Shown: in pieces, positions 1 through 10,159 of the stretch
Layout of the letters: each line of letters starts with the position of its first letter
Numbering within the stretch: position 1 is the stretch's first letter
DNA from: Kappaphycus alvarezii
Taxonomy: Eukaryota > Rhodophyta > Florideophyceae > Gigartinales > Solieriaceae
Length of the DNA: 64,000 bases
Reading direction: 5' to 3'
Assembly (NCBI GenBank): GCA_002205965.3
Contig: NADL03000031.1
Coordinates: 558,001-622,000, forward strand
The notes under the pieces: generated by a model
What the model was told of the DNA's origin: nothing
Database searches by the model: none
Seen by the model: the letters and a program-made list of their open reading frames with translations, nothing else
Program-made: the position numbers and the translations under genes

Positions 1-270
1 ACATCTCTTTCGGTTCAACACAACTCTGTAGACCTTTCTACACGCGGTGATGTTGCAAGCATCACATTTGAGTTTCAAGTTAGTGATATTGGAAATATCA
101 CTTGGATCCCGAAAAATTCAACTTAGCTGGTGCACTCACAAAGAAAAACAGCTCCCTGACTGAAGCGTTGCAACAAAAAATCTATTCAATGGCCGTCTTA
201 ATATGGAGTTTGAAGATTTTGCTGAAACTAAGTATACGCAAAATAACTACGGCTAAGAAAGAGAGAGAAG
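1..270 (+). mobile_element. Ty1/Copia-like RNase H tail, relic cut by window edge
   Basis: Short translated stretches here read like the end of a Copia polyprotein. They include an ITWIPK segment and a GALTKKNSSLTEALQQ segment, resembling the W-I-P...L-A-D-x-L-T-K ending that follows RNase H in Copia elements. It is a fossil with a few breaks, and its 5' part lies outside the window. The similarity is by eye and covers under 100 residues, so the superfamily is likely but the family is unknown. Confidence 0.5.
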
Positions 271-1571
271 TATTGATGCATTCAGACTGCAGTGACGTGT
301 CGTGCTGCAGGCTTCATGAGCGGTCGTTGTTTGAATATTCGTGAAGCAAGTAAGCGGCCTTCATTTAATCAATTACATGTTTGTTTCTATTATCTTTATC
401 GTCATTTTCAGCTGGTTTGTACTCTCTAGTATCTTCGAATCTCAATATATTCTCGATCGTCTGCCGATAGCTCCAGTAAAGAAGGGTAGAGAAGCTTGTG
501 CCTGAGATTTATTGACTAGATAGTGTTCAGTCTCATTTCCTTGAAGCTTCATCTCCTGTTTTGTGCCAATTGTTGTTAACGCTGCTACCACACACTAAAA
601 TCTCCACGCACCACCAATACGCATCATCACGACACCCAGTCACAACCATCGACACATGGTACACACTCCCTCGCCAAAGATGCGACAAAAGACTATGCGC
701 CGTCTCATTGCAAGGCCGCAGCCGCGCAGCACGCTGTCTTAATAGCCTCAATCGCCAAACGCCAAACAAATCGACTTTGAATAAGATCTTAATTTTAAAG
801 CACTACTGCACTTACTACCGTTATACACTACTTTGCAACAGCGCAGCATAAAGACCTATCTCTTGCTTGATAGAGCAAAGCAAAGCAAAGCAGCCACAGA
901 TTTCATATTCAACTTTAACCGATTCAGCGACCAACAATTCTTGTGTACGTTCCGATTGAGAGTACGTGAGATTATTTGACTCATCCCAATACTAGTTTGG
1001 CCTTCCAGAGAAGACACAAACCGCCCGCAATAGGTATGCCTTTTCTCCTGGTTTAGCAACATTTATTGCATTGCGGCGGATGACCGTTCCAGATCTTCGG
1101 GAAGATATGTTCGTTTTATTTGGTGAACACCCTGATAGGGGTAAATCGGGGGGGGAGAGATCCTCAGAACCAATTACCCTGAGAAGGAGGTGTTGCGAGC
1201 GACAAAAGTGCTACCGTGGTATTGTTGAACGAACAAAAGGGAGTGTATATAGAAGAGAGATGAGGAAGCTACAAGCAAGTATAAAAGGGGCAGGTCTACC
1301 ACCGACGCTCTGCCACTAGCGTAAGAAAAATTTTCTTGGGTCTGAAGTTGACTCTCAACTTCCTACTACTCGGGACTTGGCTTGAAGTTGTCTGCCAACT
1401 TGCTTGACCTCTCCATGAGGAAGCAGTTTACTCAGCTTATATAGACTTTTTGCTACCTCTAAAGTCCGAACAAAACTACAGAAGATACCGAGAAATGCAT
1501 AAAAATACTTTGTGTGGACAATATACTCTAAGCAAAAGATACTTAAGAAACTAACAATTAATTTGGTCCTC
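271..1571. other. Intergenic stretch, no recognisable gene
   Basis: Only short open frames occur, with no domain I recognise. There is a G run near 1149-1157 and short A/T runs. The right end is the 3' flank of the minus-strand gene that stops at 1572. Confidence 0.5.
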
Positions 1572-2217
1572 TTATTTCCCATTCTCTAAATCAGATCCAA
1601 ACAACTCCTTTAAAATATCCATGCTGTCCAAGCAGTCCCCACAAATATCTGCGAATGGCTCACAGCTCTCTATTCCCCCTGGGGATATCTAGATTACTAA
1701 AGATATCTCCATCCAGTTCCATCGTGGGCACAACTTGATCCATACTCTCCATTCCAGGCCCCACCAGTCCAACACTTTCTATGCCCCTGTTCCCTCATCC
1801 TCCTCCTCCTCCTCCTCCTCCTCCTCCTCCTCCTCCCCATCCTCCTCCTCCTCTTCCTCCTCCTCCTCCCCCATCCTCTTCCTCCTCATCCTCCTCATCC
1901 TCCTCCTCATCCTCCTCCTTCTCCCGAGCCTCGTGCACTAGCTCAGGGGCCAACCATTCCTCTAAGGACTCCCTGCTCTCCTCCTCGACCTCCTCAGCCT
2001 CTCCCTCACTTAACTCCCTCGCTTCTTCTTCTATGAAGAGGCGGCGAATGAACTCGATGATTTGCTTCTTTGTTTGCCGCCGGATGTAGTCGTCGGCATC
2101 GGTTGGCCCGTAGGCGGCGAGACGAAGGCCATTGATGGACGGGAAGGGCGGTTTTTGGAAATAGGGACAGAGGGGCGAAGGTTGTTCATTTGATAGACGT
2201 TGGGGAACGGGAGGCAA
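1572..2217 (-). CDS. Acidic protein of unknown function with in-gene GGA microsatellite
   Basis: Start codon at 2217 (MPPVPQRLSNEQ). About 65 ordinary residues follow, including PYFQKPPFPSINGLRLAAYG and DDYIRRQTKKQIIEFIRRLF. An acidic, Glu/Asp-rich segment then runs into a pure GGA/GGT repeat. One frame ends inside the repeat at 1795. Beyond the repeat, other frames continue as normal-looking protein (GMESMDQVVPTMELDGDIF, then CEPFADICGDCLDSMDILKE) to a TAA at 1572-1574. The two downstream frames switch at a five-base G run (minus strand, 1676-1680). I infer one gene of roughly 210 residues in which repeat length and a homopolymer indel break the frame. No family recognised. The acidic tract suggests a nuclear or chromatin role only weakly. 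Confidence 0.5.
1796..1925. repeat. TCC/GGA trinucleotide microsatellite
   Basis: About 130 bp of TCC units with occasional CCC, CAT and TTC variants. On the minus strand it encodes poly-Glu, poly-Gly or Arg/Gly runs depending on frame, and it lies within the likely gene at 1572-2217. It is the kind of repeat that both slips in vivo and is misassembled. Confidence 0.9.
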
Positions 2218-2551
2218 TGTAGGGTGTTTTGGGTGTGTGGGGGGAGAGGGTGATGAGTAAAATGATCGGGGGCATTTGGAACTTAGAATAAAGGGGTTTA
2301 AATAGGCTCCCGGGGCAGGTTCTATAGATTAGGAATAGGTAAAATAAATCTGCAAGGGATTTTAGTAGTGCATTTGCGCCCTTCTTCTCAAAAAAAGGCG
2401 AATTTGGAGGAGGAGGTAAGCTAAAAGGGAAAAGGGACTTGATTCGGGGTCGATTCAGAGGGTTAAATACAGTATAAAAATATCTAGATAAAATGGAAGT
2501 AAATTTGGAAATGACGGTGGGAGAAGTTAGGGCGGGATCGTTGTAGGTTGC
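2218..2551. other. Upstream region of the acidic gene, nothing identified
   Basis: This is the 5' flank of the minus-strand gene starting at 2217. It is purine-rich on the plus strand. I see no coding frame or named element. Confidence 0.4.
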
Positions 2552-2670
2552 TGGATTACACGAAGGGGACCATTTCCTGAATTACATGAAGGAGGACCAT
2601 TTCCTGTATTACATGAAGGGAGGACCATTTCCTGTATTAAATGAGGGAGGACCATTTTTTGTATAACACA
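2552..2670. repeat. Tandem repeat, about 28-bp unit, four copies
   Basis: Units contain GACCATTTCCTGTATTACAT followed by GAAGGGAG, starting near 2568, 2595, 2623 and 2650, with a partial copy before the first. Copies differ by single substitutions and a base or two in the G runs. No coding sense is evident. Confidence 0.8.
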
Positions 2671-2880
2671 CCCTTCGTAAATGTAGCAGCAATCTCTCTC
2701 ACAATAATGAAGTCTTTGGCTGGTAGAAACTTGTCTCACTTCCTAGGGAAGGCGTTATCTCTTGATCCGTCGGTATGGATCAGTTCTGTCATGGTAGAAG
2801 CAGGATGGGGTGGCGCTTGTGGTTGGATGTCCGCTTCGTGACTCAATGTCAGGCGCGTGTGATGTTAAAATTAGAGAATC

Positions 2881-2950
2881 GTAGTTACTCTATGGCATCA
2901 GTAAAACGGGTGTCCGCTGCAGGATCCGACTATATTGCTAGCTAAGAGCT
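2881..2950 (+). mobile_element. Copia leader fragment with primer-binding-like site
   Basis: These 70 bp match, in opposite orientation, the sequence just upstream of the Copia element's coding region at 36155-36222. Both copies share TATGGCATCAGTA, which resembles the TGGTATCAGAGC initiator-Met primer-binding site of Copia elements, followed by a block around CTGCAGGATCCGACTATA. It is read as a detached piece of the same family's 5' leader. No LTR could be delimited beside it. Confidence 0.55.
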
Positions 2951-3232
2951 ACCCGGATAGAAACTGCCCGTGCAATTATCTTTTGGCGAGATTTGTGTCG
3001 GGCAGTTGTCAAATTTATTACAGACATGCCGTGAGCAAGTGGGCATTTTTCAGCCCATTTGCTCCCGAGTTCTGTGCAAATTGCGGGCAACGTTTTAAGC
3101 ATTGTAACTTTTTGTCGGATATTTCGCTCAAGATCTGCTCACGAAAGGGGGCGTACTCACTAACTTCAGAATATATTTGTACACCGAAATCTTTTTTCAA
3201 ACACAGGTCGCACGGTCCCTGGACACTTGCTA

Positions 3233-3290
3233 CAGAGAACGGACCGGCACAGGGGTACGTTTTGGCCCGCCTGTGCCGGTCCGTTCTCTG
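3233..3290. repeat. Perfect 21-bp inverted repeat with 16-nt loop
   Basis: Arms are 3233-3253 and 3270-3290. The arm contains AGAGAACGGACCGGCACAGG and is exactly complementary across all 21 positions. The loop is 3254-3269. Flanking bases show weaker residual complementarity. It sits between the Copia leader scrap and the truncated LINE fragment, and I see no coding frame that explains it. Confidence 0.9.
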
Positions 3291-3344
3291 TTCTAGTGGT
3301 ACGGTAAACATGCCGTCGCGATATCCGCCCAGTCCGAGTCCAGG

Positions 3345-5160
3345 TTGAAATGGGCCTACAGGAAGTCAATCAATTTCTTTACTCCTGATGTTTCTGGAGT
3401 GAGGGGCACGGAATTGAGCATGGAGAATGCCACCATTTGGACCTCTTCGAAATCCCTAGCAAGGGGGTATGCGATCGGTGGGGGGGTGATTGCACAGGCC
3501 GAGGCGCAGAGTCGGCGTAAATGGAAAGTGATTCGAGGGGGGGGGGATTGTGGAGGGTTTAGAGCATGCTGTCGCAAAGATCCATTTGGTACTTGAGGAG
3601 CGCTTGCACTTGTACTTAAGGAACGAGCGCATGTATTCATCGGAGCCGAGGGAGGTGCCTAGGAGAGTGATACCGTCCTTGCTGTGGGTAGAGAGGGGTA
3701 GCACACACCGAGGCTGGTGTAGGCTTTCCGAGGAGAGAGGCGGCCAATATGCCAAGATCTTGGCGTCGTGAGTAGAACTGGAAAACCGGTCTGGCTTGCA
3801 CCAAGATGCGAGGGCCTTGCAGATCTCATCAACGGGGCCAAGGAGGAGTCCATCATCAGCTTACCAGCGGTTCAAGTTGAGGGCGCATTCCTGGTATATT
3901 TTCTATACGAAAGGCTGAAAGCACAGAGTGAAGAGGAACTGCTACCAGGATCTCCCTGCTGGGTTCCTTGCTTGCTGTAGAGCGTGAGGAGCGGCGTCGG
4001 GGGGCGGCTGTGTACAAACAGGGGTGGAGGACTGAGGCCGTATGTCATGTTGCTGAGAAGCGCTGGGGAGGGAGCTTTGGACCGCAGGAGGAGGAGGAGC
4101 TGCTGGCGGAAGAAAACTTTGTAAGCATTCTTGGCGTCAATGGAGTCCATGACGTAGTCGTCATCGCGACCATGTCTGTTCATGTGCATTCTGATGTCAA
4201 GCACTATGGAATCCACGGCTGCGGAAACACCTCCGGTGGGTTGAAAGGGGTCAAAGTAAGTGCGGTTTTCAGCGAGGGCCGGACCTAGTGGGACTTTGGT
4301 GATCACTCGCCGAAGTGTTGGTCCGATTGCGATGGTGCGGATCTTGTCCGGGCGGGTCCGGATCGGTAGGAGGGTGGCAGCGGTGAGGAGGGGAAGGATT
4401 TGCTGGGGGATCATCCCTGACTAGGCGCGTGACATGTTTCTTGGGAACGGAGAGGCCGGTGACATCAGCGTGCGGAGAGATGGAGGTCGTGGCGATGAGG
4501 CGCACAGGCCGCGGGGTCATAGATCCGGACCGGACGGAGCGGTAGGATTGAGAGATCTTTCCGCCCGTAGGACCTCGACTTCCGTGATGTGTTGGGCAGG
4601 GTACAGGTCGGGAAGAGGGATTGGTTGCACAGGTGCCGGAGGATCTGGATGGAGGTCGAGCAGCTTGGTGATGACGGCAGCACTTCCGGCGTCGGCGACT
4701 GGAGCATGGAGTGGGTGCGCATGGCGTGCGAGTACTGCCCTTCTTTCGCATGATGGAGAGCTCGCGATGTACGCAAGTTGTCTGGCGAAGCGTTTTGTCG
4801 CCTGGGGCATCGGTTCATTAAATTCCATTCAGTGTTTCGGTTGTGTGTAGAGATAGCCTCAGTCCAGAGAGCGGACCAGTCACCTCGTGAGGCTCCCCGA
4901 TGCGCGCTCGGAGACCACGCACTTTGCCTTTTGTGGAAGCGCCAGCCAGGCTCTTCACGAAGCGATTGACGTAGGACAGCCACAGGGAAAAGGTGTAGCT
5001 TAGTAAAAGCAGCGTGTGCGCCCGTATCCGGGTGTGTTGGGCGGCCTGAAAGCTGCAGTGGTCCAAGAGACTCCGGGCAGCGATGTCTCCCGCTTAATAC
5101 CAACGAGCGATCTCTGCTGAGCTCTTTGCAAAGGCCGTGGCCCTCAGAAAAGCGCATTTA
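3345..5160 (-). mobile_element. LINE fragment B (reverse transcriptase region), broken
   Basis: Read on the minus strand from 5160 to 3345. An N-terminal region (5157-4465) precedes reverse transcriptase blocks at 4414-3872: PDKIRTIAIGPTLRRVITK, PFQPTGGVSAAVDS, DSIDAKNAY and GTQQGDPG. The catalytic loop near 3870-3845 reads RW-stop-ADDG, so a TAA replaces the Tyr of YADD while both Asp codons remain. Beyond it the thumb-like segment LGSDEYMRSF is shared with LINE copy G (50.7 kb), so both are one family. The copy is frameshifted several times and ends abruptly at about 3345 without the finger and endonuclease part, which points to a later 3' deletion. Confidence 0.8.
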
Positions 5161-7233
5161 CAGAAAATAACCGCTGCTTTCATCAGCAACTGATGTCGGA
5201 TGAGATGTGGATCAGTGCCATTTCTTCTCATGACCTGGAGCTTGTTGCGATGAATGGGATCCAGGCAAGGAACATTTTGCGTCGCTTTCAATCTTTTCGC
5301 CTTTGCCGGTGTCTTTGCAACGAAAAGTTTGGATTCACTCTAAACGTTTACACCCATTTCCGGTTCCTGTTCGAATCCGCAGTCGCAGTCTGCACTTCCC
5401 CGAATCATATCCGGAACACTGTATTTCATTGGAAAAGGAATCCTCCGTAAATACTGCATCCACTGACTGCCGAGGTTCCGAGAAAGGACGCGGAAGACAC
5501 ACGGCTGTTTTTCATATGGCGAGATCAAGGCATATTTTGACCAGCTTGACAGAAGCGGAAACTATAACCGCCATGACGTTTGTCAAGAGTAAAACGTGAA
5601 TAGCGCCAAATATAACAGTCGGTCGTTTCGTTATCAAAGTGTGTCGAGAGTTGAATGACTTGGCTCTGAACATTTTTGCAACGACTGGCGGATGGACAGA
5701 AGTGCGGAATCAATGAATGGGCGCGTGGATTCTAGGTGTTCAACGGGAAATAACACAGGGAGTCTATGTAACCGTAACAGCTGATGTTGTGTTTATAACC
5801 GGGGGGGGGATTATCATGCACGGATAGGTTAAGCTGCAGAAGATGGTGGTATTTTTCAAACGTACATATGTGCAAAGTGTTTTTTTTTGCGAGACTTGAG
5901 TTGTGCGCAAAGTGCGCGGCATAGATTCCGATGCTGAAGTTGTGAAGTTTCGTTTCGCCTTCGTTAAGATGGATTCCGTGAGGAATTTGTTTGTATTTCA
6001 GGGTTTACTTTCTTTGTTTCGGTCTTTACACTGGTGGATATTGTAAATATGACCAATAGACGTTTGTTTTCCGCCAACGTTAGTGCAAAACTGCTGAGTA
6101 TCGACTACTTTTTCCGTTGGTTATCAGTAGTTTCAACAGGTAATGTTTACATGTGCAGTACAGTACGGTATAGTACATACTGCAAACTATCAACGAATCG
6201 GAAGCGAAGACCCTTTTTGTTCCTCTTTGAGCCTCGTACGATACAAAAGCAATCAGTAATTCAAAATTTCCTGGAAAACATTTGTGGCAGGTCCGGGAAT
6301 CGGTGAGCCGCTGCGGTACCACTGTAGCATTGGCATTGGTAGATGGATGCTTGAAAAAATTCAAATCTGCACTGTAAAATTCCTGAATATAGTGAAGTTC
6401 AAGTCTTTCGGGTTTTGGTCTGGAACCCCACTAGATTTCTAATCGCGATTCCACTAAAATTCAGTTCGCTCGCAGTCAATTGATATTGTATTGTATTGTT
6501 CTCCATGATTAAACATATACGAAACATGGTCCCAAATTTGTAGCATACAAGAGAAAATGCAGAAAATAATTCCGGAAGCCTATTCTATTTCCGACCGTTA
6601 GCAGTTTTCCCAAATCAGATAATTTACGGGATCTATGACGGATGGCCTTGAGAGCTTGAACTCAAAACTTGAATGTTCTCCTTGACAATTGTACTTGATG
6701 TCCGTTTTCATGTGCAGAAAAAAGCATATTTATCATATCATTTGAAAATTCAAATAGTTATTTGAATGAACCAATTAACACACTGCATTATAACCCGATT
6801 CCCTACCATTTTTAAAACTACTGCGATAAATCGTCGACGATAAGACGGACATTGATAAACGTTTCCACGTTTTTTAGCTACTTCAAGCGAAGGTAAAACT
6901 ACAAATGGACCGTTCGTCTGCTTGTATTTGTATGAAGGCTGTACTAAATCCCCAAGGACTACTGTACCATCTAGATCGCGTGACTTTCTCGGCTGTTTAA
7001 TCTTTAAACATAAGTGATGTGAGGCATTGCGCAGTGTGATCACTCTCTTCTGTACACCCGGCTAGTGACATTCACCCAATCGTCATTATCCTCGTAAACA
7101 ACCACCGGCCGCATCCACCGGTTTCTACCCGCCACATCTTGGCCGTATTCCACTTCTGTTGCTCCCTCAAGGCAACCTGCAATCACAAATTCACTCGCCA
7201 CACTCTCATCCTTTACTACCATACTCAGCTATC
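5161..7233. other. About 2 kb with no identifiable gene
   Basis: Short open frames only. A minus-strand frame at 6750-7043 (with DLDGTVVLGDLVQPSYKYKQ) is the longest reasonable-looking one but matches nothing I know. Small ACAGTAC motifs occur near 6157-6175. The last 150 bp are the upstream region of the gene at 7234. Confidence 0.4.
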
Positions 7234-7888
7234 ATGTCTCCAGCCTCAACCGACATTACCGCCTTTCCCTCCTTCACAATGAGTGGCATCTCGAGCAACG
7301 ATGCTCAAGATCGTCTTCGTCTTCAGGCTGCATTGGCTCAAATTTCACGCCTTGAGCGTGAATTTCAAGACTTTCGCAAGCATGCAGGAGCGCAACTCGC
7401 TTCGGCTCTAGACGAGAATCGTCAACTTCGCAATCGCCTTGACGAGTTTCAGAATCATCATCAGCAACAAGCACCGGCGTCTGAGTAACATATCTACAGG
7501 CGTCATCCCTCCTCGTGCCGACACTAACAAAGAAAACCTAGCCCCGATCAAAATGAACAGGACAGAAAAGATCAAGCCGTCGGAGCGCATGTTGTCTGTT
7601 GAGGAGATGCGGAAGCGACAGGTTACTCGGAAGAGTATGGCTCGTCGCAGCTTGCGCCCTGTACGTGGATTCAATCCGCAGAATAATCGAAAGGGGAATG
7701 ATGGACCAGAGATGAGGAAATTCGACGGAGAGAGAAGGGAGGCTGACGGGTGGGATGGCGCACTAGGCCATGGGAAGCGGAAGATGGGCACTGGTGGAAG
7801 TGTCAGTGTTGGTTCGTCGAATGGGGGTGGCAGACGCGGTAGCTTGCTTCCAAGGAGCTTCAGTCGTAAGTGGAGCGGCTGTTTCTGA
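7234..7888 (+). CDS. Coiled-coil protein with basic tail, function unknown
   Basis: The start chosen is the Met of MSPASTDITAF. An upstream in-frame Met at 7159 is possible but lies in pyrimidine-rich, leader-like sequence. Residues about 20-70 form a heptad-rich helix (LRLQAALAQISRLEREFQD ... ENRQLRNRLDEF). This frame stops at 7488. The sequence then continues convincingly in another frame from about 7490 (STGVIPPRADTNKENLAP, then SVEEMRKRQVTRKSMARRSL) with a Gly/Ser/Arg-rich end at 7888. I infer one gene of about 215 residues with a one- or two-base break, or a tiny unseen intron, near 7485. An AATAAA signal lies at about 8003. The coiled coil plus basic, Ser-rich tail resembles small cytoskeletal or spindle proteins, but that is a guess. 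Confidence 0.55.
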
Positions 7889-9057
7889 GAAGATGAAAAT
7901 TTCCACTTCTGGATGCAGGGCGCCGTGTAAGTCAGAGGTTGGCTACAACTGTAGATGTCTCGGTGAGTCTTATGTCCCGCATTTCTGCGTTCATGTCCAA
8001 ACGAAATAAAAGCTGAAGGGTGCGGAACAAAAGCACGGGCCTTTTGTGAAGCTCTGTTGGATTAGGAGGAATAGTCGCGGTCCGAGAGTTCGTGTGGGCT
8101 GCCCAAGATGTTATGGTCGCAACGATGTTTAGGGCCCAAGGTGCGTGCCATTACATAAATCACTGTTGAAGCTGGTTCACTAAACGATTGTCGACGAGTT
8201 GAACGCCATGTAGATTCCTCTATTACGTTTCAACATCTGTTCATCGCGCCCTCGCTCATGTATCTGCTGGTAAATCACACGGGGACGTCCAGTTTACAAA
8301 TCGAGAAAACTGGAGTCAATGAGCGAATCCAGACGCTGTCGATTCTCCCTTGGATCCTATAGCACGGCTTCCTTTCGCTCTCCGTAAACATGAATAATCT
8401 AATACGGTCCCTCGATACTCTAGGCGAAACGTGGACAGCGATTTAACTGACGTCTTTCTTCGTGCCAGAGTGGTTGCCCCATGGAATGATTACGGACTTA
8501 TCCTGAGTGTTTGGAATAGGGTGCATGATTACGAGGATGTTCGGGCAGCTTCCTTCTCGAGGCGTTGTTGTTCGCGCCACGCCTTCATACAAGCTTTGTA
8601 TGCGGTAAATTCCGCGTTGCAATGGGATTTTCTCGGTGCGCGAGAGAGGCAGGATAATGATTTTTGGTGCAGTTCACGACAAGGGTTTCGTCAAGAAGCT
8701 TCTTGAAGCCTGATTGGGGGCCTCAGACATCTTCATCGTGCGGGTGAATTTTGACAGGAGCTTGCAATTGGTCAGGTTTTGAACCTTTGCAAAGACGGAC
8801 TGAATCGGAATGTCTGCTTTGCTCTGACCAGAGAGGTTTGGTTGCACTTGGATGATAATCGCTCAATGGCAACGCCGCTATGTTCAGCAGGTACAGTATG
8901 ATATCATGATACAGTATCATGATTCACTGTAATGTAAGGTACCACAACTGTAAACTATGCATTTCCTACAGTATGTGCACTTCGGAGAGCTCGCTGCACC
9001 ATCGCGCGACGCGATGTGCCTTGCAGCACATGCCTCCCTTGACCTGTTCATGGAGAA
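7889..9057. other. 3' flank of coiled-coil gene; no further gene seen
   Basis: It contains the AATAAA near 8003 and a 91-residue plus-strand frame (8431-8706) with no recognisable domain. ATGATA/ACAGTA palindromic runs lie at 8896-8930. The last about 100 bp may be the 5' UTR of the LINE that follows. Confidence 0.4.
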
Positions 9058-9439
9058 ATGGACGAGATCCATAGTCTCTCCGCAGTCACCGATCTTACGT
9101 CCCCCGACGCTCCCTCTACGCTCTTGAACCTCCAGCGCTCGGATCCAGCTCTCTCCACCGCATTCGGCTTCCTTTCAGGTACCGCCGAGGCCGCCAACCT
9201 CGCCAAATTCCTGGCCTGGATCGTCTCCCGACTCTCCAAACTTCGCCACGGCGCTTGCCCCACTGGACACGCTCCCTCGCAGTATCTCGCCGCTGCTCTT
9301 CGCCAGCCCGCGCCGAAGTCGCTGCCCACCCGTCTCCCGATTCTAGGTCTCAACATAGCCGCCGCCCCCAACCCGGCTCTGCCGATCCACCCGACGCTGC
9401 AGCGGAGCACAAACCGCATCTCCGCCCGGCTCGTCAACA

Positions 9440-10015
9440 ATGGGCCAAAGGATTTTGCCCTTGTCTCCACCACGCGCGACCAGCGCCCACTCCGCAACGC
9501 CTTGTCTTTCCGCGAGGCCTCAGCCGCAGGGACTTCCACGGCTCTATCACTGTTGTACCCACCGCCGATCCGCATGCAGCCTTTGTCGGCTCCGCCGCCG
9601 ACTCACTCCAACGTACGCAATCCGCGTACGACGCCCCCGCGGCCACTCGGAATCTTCCCTTCCCCTCATCACCGTTTCTCCCCCTCCCCTATCATCTCTC
9701 ATTGTCATTCCATTGCCGCTGCAATCACTCCTACCCACCCTCTATGCCGAAGTCGTTCGCCTCTCCAACCCCGCCTGCGCTTGGAGGCCCAAGCAATACT
9801 TCATCGAAGTGCTGCAGTCCGGCATCTCGGGCATCATAGCCCGCTATCTCGAGCTCGCCCCGTCCGCCAATCCCGCCAACCCCCCGCTACCCAAGCCGTC
9901 TTCCCCATCCCCTCCCCAAAACCCCGCTCCTGCCAAACGCCTCCGTCCCTCTGGACCTGAACCAGACTCCAACAGGGAGGAGGCCTCACCACCCGCACCC
10001 TCCACCTCGGAGTAA
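9440..10015 (+). pseudogene. LINE A1 ORF1-like protein (second half)
   Basis: An open frame of 191 codons ending in a Pro/Ser-rich tail (PPLPKPSSPSPPQNPAPAKR) and TAA. A short conserved block, AWRPKQYFIEVLQSGISGII, precedes the tail and is repeated almost exactly in A2 (40.03-40.11 kb). The N-terminal half (from 9058, MDEIHSLSAVTDLTSP) is in another frame, so this ORF1 is split. No RNA-recognition motif or zinc knuckle is visible. The role as an ORF1 nucleic-acid-binding protein is assumed from position. Confidence 0.55.
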
Positions 10016-10159
10016 TTGTTGCCCCACCCACTGGACCTGCCCGACGATGTCCGCTACCCTCCATTGTCTTTGCACTCCCTGTCCCTATCCTACCCTATCT
10101 CCCAAATTCCCTCCGCCTTCCTTTCCATTCGCTGGTGGCATGTCTCTGCAGGCGATTTG

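Noticed and set aside
1735-2089. Poly-Ser/poly-Pro open frames on the plus strand
   Set aside because: They are the complement of the GGA microsatellite; the minus strand has ordinary protein sequence on both sides.
4434-4850. 138-codon plus-strand frame
   Set aside because: It is antisense to LINE fragment B, whose minus strand carries the RT motifs.
8431-8706. 91-codon plus-strand frame
   Set aside because: No motif, no homologous copy in the window, and composition no different from flanking noncoding sequence.
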